This document shows, one piece after another, positions 12,813 to 24,610 of a stretch of DNA of 64,000 nt. The notes under the pieces were generated by a model. It did not search any database, was not told the DNA's origin, and saw only the letters and a program-made list of their open reading frames with translations. Source of the stretch: Bubalus kerabau (taxonomy: Eukaryota > Chordata > Mammalia > Artiodactyla > Bovidae); NCBI RefSeq assembly GCF_029407905.1, contig NC_073629.1, positions 54,572,301-54,636,300 of the forward strand, read 5' to 3'. The position numbers and the translations under genes were made by a program. The stretch's first letter is position 1, and every line of letters begins with the position of its first letter.

Positions 12813-13570
12813 GGGAAATGGTAGTAAATCTGAAATTTGTTTTTCATACACATTATGAGTAATTATATGACCCAAAATGAACATATTTCCATGTATCATA
12901 TTCATGTTCCAAACACTGGAATTGGTACACATGACAATTCTACTGTGCAACACAGATGGGAAACATTAAAATGACAATGATCTCACATTAAAAAGATTTA
13001 AAATAACAAAAAACCTAGATAGAGTCAGAATCTGTTTTCTGAAGTCTAGAAGAAAGTTTCATCAGTTATGCCTGGGTCCCTGAGAGCTTGAATGTTCTGA
13101 CTAAAGGCAAGTTTTGGTAAGAATTGCATTTTTACATTGTTCCTCCTCATTTAGAATAAACAGCAGTGTTTTAGGCAGCTTTTGGTGTTTTATGTTTTTT
13201 ATAGCTATTACTCAAATTTTATTTGATGTGAACAGTTCTTTTCTCTGAATGTAAGATCAAAGGTGTGTGGCAGGTGAGGGAAGCTACATTTGGCCATAAT
13301 TTAAAAACTCATTTTCATCCTTCTGGAAGGGACAAAGCAAGGGGAAAAACATACCATACATCACAATTCCATGTTTACAGTACTCTTTACCCATAGTGTT
13401 TTCCAGTTTTGTCGAGGTGCAGTTAATAGATTATTTCATAGTTTGAAATGGCATCACAATGCCTAGACACAGAGAAAAACACATCAAAAATGTACATTTC
13501 CCCAAAATGAGTCAGTCAGCTTTATTCATTTTACAATATGCATGATAATAAAAAGCCAAACACAAAACTC

Positions 13571-13576
13571 TTTATT
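13571..13576 (-). terminator. candidate proximal polyadenylation signal of LRRC8B
   Basis: AATAAA on the gene strand about 1.29 kb after the stop codon, followed downstream by a T/G-rich stretch (GTTTTGTGTTTGGC). A second AATAAA lies 49 bases further on at 13522-13527. Use of either is not proven. Confidence 0.3.
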
Positions 13577-14861
13577 GAAAAAAAAGAGCAAAATGTATTC
13601 CAGAAAAGTTAGACAAAGACATGAGATGAATTTCAGTTAATTAGATCTATTTCTTTGTGAGCTTTGAGAACCCATATTAAACAATGAATAGAGGCAGAGT
13701 GTTTCACATTATAATCCTATCTAGAGATCATGCAGATGGAGAAGAAAGTATTTTGTTTAACTTTTACTTAATTTCTACAGAGTGTTTAAAAATCAGTTTT
13801 ATAGATCCAAATCTGTACCTCTCCCCTCCATCACAGTTTTTGAAGTAATTAAGAATGGTTACCCGTACAATAGCACAGCAACTAGGGAAGAGAGAGGTAG
13901 ATGATGTGGCCATCCTCTTGGAAGGAAACCCCCAAATATTTTAGGGCATGAAAACACAAGGCTTTTGTTATCCAGAAATAATTAGCTGCAGACTACAAAA
14001 ACATTTTGGAGCCAAGTGCGCACAAACGTGAGACTCGTAAGCAGCCAAAACCAAGTATATTAATAGTAAGTTCTTAAAGAAAAGGATGTGTTCTCTGTAC
14101 CTTACAAAAACTATTCTCACAGATTTTGAATCCAAGATTACACAATAGAAAACATTTATATGTTTTACATTTGATATAAAAATTAGTAGCAAATAAAAAA
14201 GGCTCTGATGATATACAAGAAGAAATTGCAGAGGATACATTAAAATTTCAGGATGGCCCAAGGATGACTTATCCTAAATACCTGCTTCTGTTCTATGCAA
14301 AGGCCACAGGCAGGCACTTCTCAGGGTTCATCACTGTTGCTAAGAGAAAATCAGATGAAGGAAGACTCAAACAAGCTGGGACAGGAAGTAAAAATTAAGC
14401 CAAGGAGGAACTCTGCCAAGCGCAATGCATCCTGCCTAAAAGTATTTAAGAACATAAATCAAAGACAGTGCTGAGTGTACCTCAAGGGAATTTATGTTGA
14501 TGAGTTTATGGCCTAGGTGATAAATATCAAAACAGGAAGTCAGTTAAAACAAGTATGCAAGTAAGTTATATCTCATCTTCAAAAGATAAAAACTGCAGAT
14601 TCAATAATTTCACGGCCCCATTCTACCCTCCAAGTGTACACTTCTTATATCTCCATAAGTTAAAGATCAATTATTCACAAAACTTTGTTTCAGTGTTAAT
14701 ACTTTTTACCTGTTTAATTTAGACACTGAGTTGCCTTATTATAATAAGACATTTGGTTATAGTTAGTGATAATTATCCATTGTTCATCTTTATAACCTAG
14801 GAAATTTTAGTTCCCATTTAAAGCCCTGGAATGTACTTTTAAAAATTATTCTCTCTTTAGG

Positions 14862-15134
14862 TCAACATTTATCCAGGCATGTCTGCAAACGTTCTGTTAC
14901 AGGGGGAGGAAGAGTATTGAGCAAATTCTCCTCAACAATCAGACAGCTCCGTTTTAGGGACTGACACCCTTCTAGTTCAGGAGGAAGTGTTTCCAGGTAA
15001 TTACCGATGAGCTCCAGATGAGTAAGGTTCGACAGCTCACCCACGTGAGGCGACAAGCTCATCAGGCTATTTTTCCCCAAGAGTAAACACTGCAGCTTTT
15101 TGCACTGAAACAGCCCATCTGGAAGCATCTCAAT
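14862..15134 (-). CDS. LRRC8B: LRRC8B, last coding exon (residues 715-804), C-terminal leucine-rich repeats
   Basis: This exon supplies the end of the leucine-rich-repeat domain, which faces the cytosol and modulates channel gating. It opens after a pyrimidine-rich acceptor (minus strand TTTTTTTTCCCTTTCCAG) at 15135-15136 and reads IEMLPDGLFQCKKLQ onward, ending ERLQTCLDKC and TGA at 14864-14862. Joining it in phase 0 to residue 714 (VTNNN) restores an unbroken repeat, which is strong evidence that the two exons belong together. The predicted total is 714 + 90 = 804 residues, one more than the 803 I recall for human LRRC8B; the extra residue falls in the loop around residues 197-202. An open-frame call beginning at the internal ATG 15128 would miss the first two codons. 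Confidence 0.95.
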   Translation of the reverse strand: MEMLPDGLFQCKKLQCLLLGKNSLMSLSPHVGELSNLTHLELIGNYLETLPPELEGCQSLKRSCLIVEENLLNTLPPPVTERLQTCLDKC

Positions 15135-16779
15135 CTGGAAAGGGAAAAAAAAGAAGCCAGTAAAACTGGGTTTTGAGGGCCTATTATACTACAAGTATTT
15201 ATTTATACCCCTTCCTTTCCCCCAAAACATTTTCAGACATTTTACAGAGGTACATATAACAGTGATGATACATTTGAAGTAGATGGGAAACTTACAGGAA
15301 AAATAAGGATGTTCTGGAGTCAGGATTGAGGCCACTAAGAACTTCGAAACCCCTGCTGTATATGGGTGGGCAACAGATTAGCTCTAACAAAGCAATTCTC
15401 AACTCTCAAAGTAAATCTATCAGTTACATACTCATTTACAAACCAGTAACTCAGGAGAAGCAAATCAATCTCAACAGTCCTCAAAAAGAGTTTTACTGTG
15501 TGAGGTAATGAGCTATACCCTCAAAAACAGACACAGGGCTATTTCTTAGGGTTTCACAATATAGACTGAAAACTTCCTTCTGGTTTAAAGAAAACGCTGA
15601 CAGAAGCAGAAACAAGAAGATGTGATTGTATAAACATGTATGTTTCATTCTCCTCTACACGCACACTCATGAGTATTAACTCTTTTTCTACCTGCTCCTG
15701 AGTTTTAAGTCATATGAAACAGAGAAATCATTTGGAATATGATAAATAGCCTGTTGCTAGGTCAACGCCTAGAAATGCTCAACTGAATTGCTCCTCTATC
15801 TGGTGGGAAGGTTGCATGTGAGTTTCTAAGGGAGCCACAGTGTGTATATGAAATGGGCTTATTGGGGAAAGACACCCAGAGAAAGGGTTAGCATACTCAA
15901 TGTGCTCAGCTCTCATCCTGCCACTGAACTGCAAGTTTGCTCCAGGCCAAGCTGGACTGCACATACTCCACCCTCTAATGGTTCACAAATTTATACAAGC
16001 CTGGACCAGCCAACTCTGCAACTATGAAACAACGCAGGCTCCCTAGTTCAAGACATTGCTTTGTTAGAAAGAGGGATGAAAGGGGCGCTCCAGAGTTCAA
16101 CTTGCTCCTCTGATGACCTAGTACAACCCCACTGAGCCAGTTCTCCACAGGAATTTCCAGAGCCTTCCAGAAATATCTCTTTAAAAAGATAAACATTCCC
16201 TATGCAGTGTAAAAGATGGTCAGACTGCATTAAAAAAAAAGGCTTATTATGATGGAATCTATCCCCTCCTCTATCACTCATACAAATATTCGGTACTGGA
16301 TATCCTTGAAAATAAATCTAATGATCACTGCTTCTAAGACTATCATGCAATATAACTCACTCTACATCAAAATACTAGGTGGTATAAGCAAAGGAAAATA
16401 TCTACCCTTTTATTTCATTTCTTAGGAATGCAGATACAAAACCACAGATATGTTAATTTCGGTATAGATACGGCAGAGAAATGAAAGAAAAAAATGTAAC
16501 CTCCTTCTGATCAGACATTATCTGCAGCTCAAAAATAGGGTCAGTGACGTACAAGTAGAGGGAATGATCAGTCCTGTGCGATGAATGTGCTCAGGGTTGA
16601 GAGAGCCTACTGGCACAAAAGGAATGACTTAGGCAAACAGTCTGAAAGGAGGGCAGACTTGTCTCACCTGTATGCAGCGGATGCCTGCTGAGAGCCTTGT
16701 TTTGTGCCAGGCTCCCAACCAGGTGCTGGGGATAAAATGCTGAGCAAGACAGATGGGTCTTTAAGACCCATGCAGGGTC

Positions 16780-16975
16780 TCTCCACCTTGGCACTGTGGA
16801 CATTTGGGGTGGGATAATTCTTTGTGTGTGGGGTGCCCTGTGCATTCAGCAGCATCCCTGACTTCTACTTGCTAGATGCCAGTGCCACCGCCCTCTCTAG
16901 TTGTGACAACTAAACATGTCTCCAAACAAATGTCTTCTGCAGGGTAAAACTGCCCCCCTTTGACAAGCACTGGTC
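16780..16975 (-). repeat. MER20-like hAT DNA transposon relic
   Basis: The order GGCACTGTGGACATTTGGGG, GGATAATTCTTTG, GCAGCATCCCTGACTTCTAC, TAGATGCCAGTGCCACC, TTGTGACAACTAAACATGTC and the near-complementary end TTGACAAGCACTGGT is that of MER20. Confidence 0.75.
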
Positions 16976-18069
16976 TACCAGGAAAGAGAAGTATTAAACA
17001 ATTATGGAGATCATTAGTCTACAGCGGCTGCTATGAAGAAGCCTGTCTTAACCAGGGCTGCATCAAAGAATCCCAATCTGTCTTCTTCAGTCAAGTTTCC
17101 AGACTCCAGCAGGTATCTTGCTTAATTGTACTGATTTTTTTTTTTTTTTAATTGGGTGAAGACCCTGAGCCATTGTCCTCTCTGCCTACCAGCACTATCA
17201 TGTCTCACTCATCTCCTTTCAAATCTCTGAATTTGTGATTTTAGCTTCTTCTCAGCCCCCAGTACAGGTGAGGAATTTCACCAGGCAATGAGAGTGAGCC
17301 TCCGGGGTTGGCCCCTCAGTAGTGTCTGTTGGGAAAGTAAGTGAAAGGCTGTGGACGATGCACACTTCCTGAGCGCTAAGTGTCCACCTCAGCCAAATGT
17401 ACTGAAGCCCTCAGAGCATCCAAGGAAGGATGGTTCTCTTCCTATGTTCATGGCTGACACTGACAATTAAATATTTCACTGTTTCCCAGAGGCTGGGACC
17501 TCATTTCAGAATTCTTCTCAGTGTCAGCTTTCCTATTTCTCTGGCCATTGACACATGCTATTTCAGAGCACACCAACCTAAATCCATCAAGTCCAATCAT
17601 TTCAAGAGACAAAGCTGAATATTTCCATATCTAAGTGATAATGTCAAAACCAACATGGAACATTGCCACATAAATGATCTTTAGAGGGGATTTCTACACT
17701 ATTCACCTTTGGGCTAAATGTCTGTGAGTTAATAAAATGCATTTAAATACAGAAAGAGAAATTGGAAGACCGAGGTATAAGTTGGAGTCATTTTTAAGAT
17801 TTGAGCAAAGCCATTAAATCCTCCTCCTTTCCTGTGCTTCTTGGTTACATCCAACACCATTATAATCCAACTACAGTTTGGCACTGGAGAGAGCTGGAGG
17901 TTGCCTCTTCCTACCCCATCACCCACACACACCACTGCTTCCCACGGAACATCATTTGGACTGATGCATCTGAGCTGCAGGAGGAAGAGCACTGGGAAAC
18001 TTCGGACCCCAGGCAAATTGCTCTGAGCCTCAGTTTCAGTATCAATAAAGTGAGGGCAGTGGATTAGAA

Positions 18070-18628
18070 CAGAGGTTGGCAAAGATTTTCTCAAAAGGAG
18101 CAAGAGGGACCTCCCTGGGGGTCCAGTGGTTTAGACTTTACCTTTCAGTGCAGGGGAGCTAAGACCCCATATGTCTTTCAGAACTAAGATCTCAAAAACC
18201 CAAAACAAAAAAATAGAAGGAATATTGTAACAAATTCAATAAAGACTTTAAAATGGTCCACATCAAAAAAAAAAAAAAAAAAAAAAAGGAGCAGGATAGT
18301 AAATATCTTGAAGGTTCTGCAGGCCAAATGGCAAAACTGAAAATACTATGTAGGTAATTATAATAATAAAAGAAAAAAATTTCATATGTTTCTAAGTAAT
18401 GTAATTAAAAATATAATAACAAGTATAATTTTTTTTGTAATATAGGCCCACTAGGGAGAACAATGGAATTTATTTATGGACACTAAAATTTGGATTTCCT
18501 ATAATTTTCAAATATGAGGAAGTATTATTATTTGATTTTCTTCCCCCAATCACTTAAAAATTTAAAAACCATTCTTAAGTCAGGCTGTGAGTAGATTTGG
18601 CTCCGAGGCTGTACTTTGCTGACCTCAG
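18070..18628. repeat. non-autonomous DNA transposon relic, split by a SINE
   Basis: Left end GGTTGGCAAA (18074-18083) and right end TTTGCTGACC (18615-18624) are near-complementary terminal repeats. The interior ATTTATGGACACTAAAATTT and ATTCTTAAGTCAGGC segments are typical of a common mammalian hAT-like short element. A CHR SINE interrupts it at 18103-18283. Confidence 0.65.
18103..18283 (+). mobile_element. CHR-type SINE with long poly(A)
   Basis: GGGACCTCCCTGGGGGTCCA head, an AATAAAGACTTTAAAATGGT segment near the 3' end and a run of about 23 A. Flanked by AAAAGGAGCA at 18093-18102 and 18284-18293, a clean target-site duplication. Confidence 0.82.
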
Positions 18629-19356
18629 GACCAATGATCCATAGTATTCCTTTCATACATGAGTCTCTTTTTAATCTATATTCCTACTTCTAAATCATAA
18701 CTGATTAAACCTTCCCATGGGGTTCTGTTTCTTGACTGTCCTCTTCCAAGGACTTTGAGTATGCCACAACCAGCGCCTCCTTGCACTGTCAGGCTCAAGC
18801 CTCACCTTAGTTACCACCCAATGACTCAAACTAGACTGGCGGAATTCAAGGCAGTCTCCATTCGGACCCCCCGTCTAAAGGCTCTCTTCTCTTATTACAC
18901 CTGGCATGCCAGTGACAATCTTCTGGTATGACTTCTATCCTTCCACATTTCCCCAATCAGTGTTCTCAGAACACTCCTCTCAAGAGTTATCATAAAAAAG
19001 AACGCCTTGCTCAAATAAGTGTGCCAAATGTTGCACACCCTATCATCCTCTTGGAGAAGCACAATGCATGTTCATATGATAAAGGCTCTGAGGAATCCTG
19101 CCACAAAAACATGCTAAAAACTGTTTCATGTTTTTTGTGAGAAGACCTATCACTATCCCATGGAGTTAAGTCTGGAGTGTCCTCTCAGTGAATGTCTTTC
19201 ATTTGGGGGCTGCCCAACATCTTCAATGTCTAGAGAATTCTCTACCTTATCTTCATGGGGCTCTTGGTGGGAAGCAGCACCCACTTCCTACTAGAGGACT
19301 AACAACACCAGATTCTTCTGTTCCAGATCTCCTGCAGCTCGAGTGTGAGCATTCAC

Positions 19357-19579
19357 GAGCATGGGCGTGTGCGTTTGCTCGGTCGTGTCTGACTGTCCTA
19401 CCTCATGGACCATAGCCTGCCAGTCTCCTTTGTCCACGGCATTCTTCAGACAAGAATACTGGAGTGAGTTACCATTTCCTTCTCTAGGGGATCTTCCTGA
19501 CTCAGGAATAAAACCAGTGTCTCCGGCATCTTCTGCATTGGCAGGCGGATGCTTCACCACTGAGCCACATGGGAAGCCC
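19357..19579 (-). mobile_element. Bov-tA SINE
   Basis: Reversed Bov-tA in the LRRC8B intron with an exact 12-bp target-site duplication GTGAGCATTCAC at 19345-19356 and 19580-19591. Confidence 0.92.
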
Positions 19580-21061
19580 GTGAGCATTCACAAGCTCTAT
19601 CAGTTGCTTAGATGTGGGGCTCAAGGAATAAAGCAGAAACCATGAAGAACCGATTTTGTGGCAGAGCAAGGGCCACAGTAACAGCAGCATCGTTTTCAGG
19701 GCAGCACTGGTGCTCAGTGCTGGTATGGTCAGTGTCGGGGTACCTCTTAATTTTACTTTTGTACTATGATTCTGGCTGCTTTTCTCTTGCTATCTAACTT
19801 TGTCCCTGTTTCCCAAGCCTGATTTTGTAGCCTTTTCATTAATGAGACACATGACGTCTTTTCAATAAATGTCTTTTCTGCTTAACCCCAGGGTTAGCAT
19901 TTGTTGCCTCCATCTTATGAACCTGACACACTGCCCAAGTCTTTAAAAAAGTGTTCTTTCTGCAGTCTTCACCAACCCCCACTCCAGAGAGAGGAATCAA
20001 CTCACGTTTCTGGCTATAAGCATATCTAAATACTTATGCAGCAGGTTCGATGCTTTATTTTATAAGTTTTATAAATATTTTGGTCTACCTTATCGAGTCA
20101 CGAGAACCTTAAGGTTTCAAGAAGAAACCTTCAAGTTAGTTAAATTCCTACATAAAACATGAATCCTCAGTTCCCTTTACCAATATTCCCACCAAGCGGC
20201 TGACGATATCTGGACAGTTTAATTAAGAAAATCACTTCTCCCTTCTCAGATGTTCATTCAGTCTCTGGACAGCTTTCTTGGGAAAGATGAGAACTCTTCT
20301 TTTGCTTGTCTGAGCTCTAACACTAACAACAACTCCCAACAGGCTTTCCTTCCTAAGTAGGGCTTCCGAATATTTGAAGACCAATAGTGTGGACTATTCT
20401 CTTTCCCTTCCCTTTCCAGTGCTTCCTATCACTAGGCTATACTGTCCCACCAGAGAGGAACCTTTCATCTCTCTGGCTGCTGTCTTCCAATTTCACCACA
20501 TCCTTAGCAGGTAAGTCTCTTCACAGTTCTGAGAAGAGTGTTTCTCACCCAGTCCAAGATTTGCAGTCATTACAACGGTTCTGAGGATGCTCACAACTGC
20601 TGGTTATGACTTCTGAGACAACACAACCCAAGACAGCATTGTTCTTGGTCCATAAATTATCTTAAGCATAAGAATTTTCATATGCTACCAAGTACCCTTT
20701 CCTTATTCAAGACAAAATATGTCTGATACTAACATCTAGTCTCCCTTTCAGCCACAAAAGAAGTCAATAAACTTAGTGTCAACAGTACCAACAATCTCAC
20801 AGTTTCATGATATTAAACTAGAGAAAATCATTAACTTGCTTATACACCTAGATAATTATGGTTAGATGACAATTTAATCAGCTGTGACTTTCAAAACTCC
20901 ATGGAGTGATTTAATTGGACAACAACTTGGTGAAACCAATACCTTTCAAAATAATTATTTATATTTTTTAGTACAGGTTTAACAATGGAAAAACTGTGAC
21001 CAAAATGCTAATATTAAGCAACTTTATAATTAAGCTACACTAATGCTAAATCTCTAGATCT

Positions 21062-21238
21062 GTAGTTTTCAAAGTGTGGTCATTAGACCAGCAGCACCAG
21101 CTTCACCTGAGATTTTCAGTGCTATAAACTCCTGGATCCTACACCAGACCTGCTTACTGAATGAAAAACCCTGGGAGTGGAGCCAAGAAATTTGTGTTTC
21201 AACAAGCCTTCCAGGTAATTCTAAGGTACATTGCTAAC
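21062..21238. repeat. MER5-like hAT relic
   Basis: GTTTTCAAAGTGTGGTC, AGCACCAGCTTCACCTGAGA, CCAAGAAATTTGTGTTTCAA and CAGGTAATTCTAAGGTACAT occur in the order of MER5-type elements. Old and diverged. Confidence 0.55.
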
Positions 21239-21472
21239 TTTTAAAGGAGTTTTAAAACCTCATAATCTTATAATGGGTTCTACCCTTCTACATATAGTGA
21301 AGCCACAGAGTTCTAAAAGTCAGCATAAATTCTGTTCTTTCTCCAACTCTGGTATTTTTCCAACAATCTATGGTTTCTAAAAACACTGTCTGGTGATCAA
21401 TATGTTTATTGGCCAACTCCATGCTCACAGATATATTTAGCATGAAATATAAACTATTAAAAAGTCTAGGAG

Positions 21473-21560
21473 TACATCTATGGCTAATTCATGTTGATGT
21501 ATGGCAGAAATCAAATTAATATTGTAAAGCAATTATCTTTCAATTAAAAATAAATAAATA
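21473..21560 (+). mobile_element. very short L1 3' end
   Basis: Only 88 bases of L1 3' UTR (GGCTAATTCATGTTGATGTA to an AATAAATAAATA tail). Exact 14-bp target-site duplication AAAAAGTCTAGGAG at 21459-21472 and 21561-21574. Confidence 0.88.
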
Positions 21561-22164
21561 AAAAAGTCTAGGAGATAATACCTTTTTGGGTGGGGTAGAA
21601 GAAAGTTGTTCCCATTTTAACTAAAGGGGAATCACTTTCATCTTTTGGCAGACCTGATTTCTGAGAGGTTTTTTCTTCTTCTCATATGGATATTACCATC
21701 ACTCTCTTGCCCTTTCAGCCAACATGATTTTTGTCTTTTTCTTCCTTCTTCACATTTTAACCTAGGAAACTACTCATTTATTCTGTTTTTTCTTGTTTCA
21801 GCTAAGTTAAGTTCTCCTTAATTTGGCTTTACTGTTGCAAATTATGGTTCATTTTTAAAGCATGGAAGCTGGAAAAAGCTTCTAAGAAGCCCTAGTGCTG
21901 CATTATAGAACCAGGCCTTTCATTTTGAATTGTCTTTCTAGACGTGCATGGAGATTTCAAGTCTTTCTTACCGAATTACAGAAAGAACTTATGAATAATT
22001 CACAATCCCAGAATTTTTTACAAGAAGTTGTCCTATGTCAGACTTGGAAAGCTGAAAAATTTTATGAAACTTTATAAATATTGTACTTAAGCCTTTTCTG
22101 AAATGAAAGCAAGCTCTGCCATAACTTTTGTGATGTTTATGTTAAAAAACAGGGAAAGAGGATA

Positions 22165-22335
22165 AAGAGAATATTTGAATACCCACTACATGCCAGAAAC
22201 TGTGCCAAATGCTTATATATACTTTTTTCATAAAATCTCCATGACAACTTGTAAATTACATTAAAAACTGACTCTCAGTGTTTTGATAATTCGTCCATGG
22301 TCACATGTCTAATAAGTGGTAGTCAGGCCAAGCTC
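22165..22335 (+). repeat. MIR SINE relic
   Basis: CCACTACATGCCAGAAACTG, GCCAAATGCTTATATATAC and TGGTCACATGTCTAATAAGT follow the MIR order. It lies just downstream of the LRRC8B donor site. Confidence 0.65.
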
Positions 22336-22442
22336 AAGATGCTTAGCATGACTTAAAGTCCACTATCTTTAGTGATATCACACACTGCAACAGCAGATGC
22401 TCAAATGACTGGCCAAAAAAGGGGAAGAATGGATTTACTTAC

Positions 22443-24584
22443 GTTGTTATTGGTCACAGCAAAGTACTGCAAATTACTCAGATACTGGATTTCTTCTGGA
22501 ATGAAGGTCAGGTGGTTATAGCTTAGATCCAAATAATGTAGTTTGGTGCATAGGAAAAGCTGCAGGGGCAGGTTCTCAATGTTATTATGGTCCAAAGAGA
22601 GCTGCTCTAGATTAGACAATGCCCCGATCTGGGCTGGAATATAAGCAATGTTATTGTGCCACAACTTTAAGCAGGAAAGATTCTGGAGGTGCTGAAAGCT
22701 AATGATCTCTTCCACAGTTTTAAGGTTATTTTCTCTGAGGTCTAACTCATGCAAATTGTTCAGACTGAAAATGGAGTGTGGAATACGTTCCAGGTCGCAG
22801 CTGATCAGCTCCAGGCTTTTCAGATTGACCATCTTTTTCAGGTTGTTCAATACAACCAGCTTGCTCCCCTCGTTATCTAGGGACAACTTCTGCAGTGAAG
22901 GCAGGAGGTCCGTGATAACTTGCGGGATCCGGGAGAGGCTGCTCTTCAAGTAAAGGGTCCTCAGGTTTTTCAGGTCCTGAAAGCCCTCCAGCTGCATGGT
23001 GCTTACCTGCTCAGGCAGCACACAGCCTGACAGGTAAAGCTCCTTGAGATTCTTCAGGTGAAACACCCAGCGTGGGATTTTCCCCATTTCAGTAAATTTC
23101 AGGCGGAGGATTTTTAAATTCTCCTCTAGAAAGGCCAGGGCGGGGTGGTCGACTACCAGGGACGAGTGGTACACATGGAGCTCCTTGAGGCTGACCAGCT
23201 GCGAGATCGCAGAGGGGAGCTTGACCTCAGGGATCAGCTCCAGGCTTAGCACTTCGATTTCCGTCAGCTCGAAGACATTGTCGGGAAGACCGTTTAGCAT
23301 GAAAAGGTGCAGTTCTACCTTGTCCTGGGCATTTTTCACAAGCTTGCTTTTTAGTTTCTCGACCGTCCATTCATTGTTGAGGTTGATCTGTTTCAGTTTG
23401 TTCTCACTGACCTCTGACAGGAATATGGAGAAGCGTTTGGAGTAAAGCGGGTCATATTGATCAGCCAGATGGAGGATAAAGGCGAAGTCGTTCTTGACAT
23501 CTGGAATGTCGCTATAGTTGCTTTTTTCTCTCAGTGCCTCAAAGGAATATTGCTTCAGAGAGCTCCGCAGCATCCACCACAAGCTGTAAGACGAGGTGAG
23601 ACCATAAAGTATAACCAAGATGACGTAAAACGAAGCCAGGACCTTGAATATTTCTGCCAAGGAGTACACACACTGGTAGCGCTTGTATCCAGTAAAAGCC
23701 TGCACATCCACTGAACAGTCAATTTCCAGAGTGATGTAGGTTAAAAAATACGGAACGTAAGTTATGATGAGGACAAACAAAATGACTTTGACTATGATCT
23801 GTTTCAGGTACACTCTGTAGATGATGTCTTTCTGCTCCACGTGCAGGCGGAACCTTTTCACTTTTTCAAAGATGGCTTTGGCCTGTTCACCCTCCTTTTT
23901 GTCCAGGACGCTAGAGGTCGGGCTTTCTATGCCAGCTGACTCTAAGCCAGGCTGTGGGTAGGGCAATGACTGCTTGTTGGAATCCACGTCGCCGGCTGAG
24001 CACCCTGAGGACGAGAGCAGAACCTTGGATTTGGAGAGGGTCAGGGGCCTCACTGACTGCTCAGCCACCGTCTCTGACAGGGCGCGGGTGGTCCATGGAG
24101 AATCGAAGCACTTGTGCAGGATGGCCACAAAATGCTCGAGCCTGGAACTGGTGCTGGGGTAGTGAAGCCAGAAGTTGCTGCAGGCTGCAAAGATGAGCGT
24201 ATGCAAGAGCACCAAGTAGGGGAAGAACTTGGCGAACCAGTGGAGCTGCTTCTCGTAACAGACGGCGTCAATGTAGGAGTACTGCTGTCGGTGGAGGTCG
24301 TTCTGGATTCTGAGGGGCAGCGGAAGGGGCATCCCGGCATTGGAGGATGCGTTCACGCTGGCTTTCAGGATGTCCCAAGGCACAGCGCAGTGATTGTCAA
24401 ATTCCACCTTACAGGGAAGACAGCACAGAACCCTGCTCTGTGTCAGCTGGAGAGCTCCAGCCAGCACGGCCACCAGCAGCATGATCAGGGTGATGTAATA
24501 CCAAAAGACGTCCCACCACGGCTTCAGGATGTGATAACATGACTGGGCGTCTGCTAGACATTTTAGCTCTGTTAGTGTAATCAT
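22443..24584 (-). CDS. LRRC8B: LRRC8B, first coding exon (residues 1-714), volume-regulated anion channel subunit
   Basis: LRRC8 proteins form hexameric volume-regulated anion channels in the plasma membrane that release chloride and organic osmolytes on swelling. LRRC8B works with the obligate LRRC8A subunit and has also been linked to ER calcium leak. The translation from ATG at 24584 begins MITLTELKCLADAQS, which I recognise as LRRC8B rather than A, C, D or E. By eye there are four membrane segments at about residues 23-47, 117-139, 263-284 and 310-337. The first extracellular loop holds cysteines 54, 55, 58, 66 and 109 and an NAS glycosylation sequon at 78; the second holds Cys290 and Cys305. 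Leucine-rich repeats run from about residue 400 to the exon end. Arg99 seems to align with the LRRC8A pore residue Arg103. An in-frame ATG at 24656 lies beyond the splice acceptor and is intronic, so 24584 is the start. The exon ends AAC|GTAAGT (donor at 22442), phase 0. The frame is open throughout. Confidence 0.96.
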
Positions 24585-24610
24585 GGCTTTCCCTTGTAGG
24601 AGGACAGAAA
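24585..24610 (-). other. LRRC8B: LRRC8B 5' UTR segment and splice acceptor ahead of the start codon
   Basis: On the minus strand a pyrimidine tract (TTTTTCTTTTATTTTCCTCTTCCAG, split here as TTTTTCTTTTATT and TTCCTCTTCCAG) ends at 24611, followed by 26 bases of leader and then GCCATGA. The start codon is therefore near the 5' edge of an internal exon, and the gene must have at least one non-coding upstream exon. The context has G at -3, a moderate initiation context. Confidence 0.85.

Larger units (their letters stand above)
9790..14861 (-). other. LRRC8B: probable long 3' UTR of LRRC8B
   Basis: The ~5 kb after the stop codon is A/T-rich, low in old repeats, and lacks coding frames. Minus-strand AATAAA hexamers occur at 13571-13576 and 13522-13527 (possible proximal sites) and as a cluster near 9793-9808, after which a Bov-tA SINE and ordinary intergenic sequence follow. 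LRRC8B messages are known to carry a long 3' UTR; the end chosen here is inference. Within it sit two Bov-tA SINEs (11485-11690, 12598-12812) and an L1 3' end (12204-12408), which would make it partly ruminant-specific. Confidence 0.55.
15135..22442 (-). other. LRRC8B: LRRC8B intron between the two coding exons
   Basis: A 7,308-bp intron with GTAAGT donor (22442-22437) and CAG acceptor, phase 0, splitting the leucine-rich repeats after residue 714. It contains a MER20-like element, a DNA-transposon relic interrupted by a CHR SINE, a Bov-tA SINE, a MER5-like relic, an 88-bp L1 3' end and a MIR. Between these (15140-16780, 16980-18070, 18630-19340, 19595-21060, 21575-22160) I see no coding potential beyond chance short frames. 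Confidence 0.9.

Noticed and set aside
24114..24542. 142-residue plus-strand open frame
   Set aside because: Antisense shadow of the LRRC8B coding exon.
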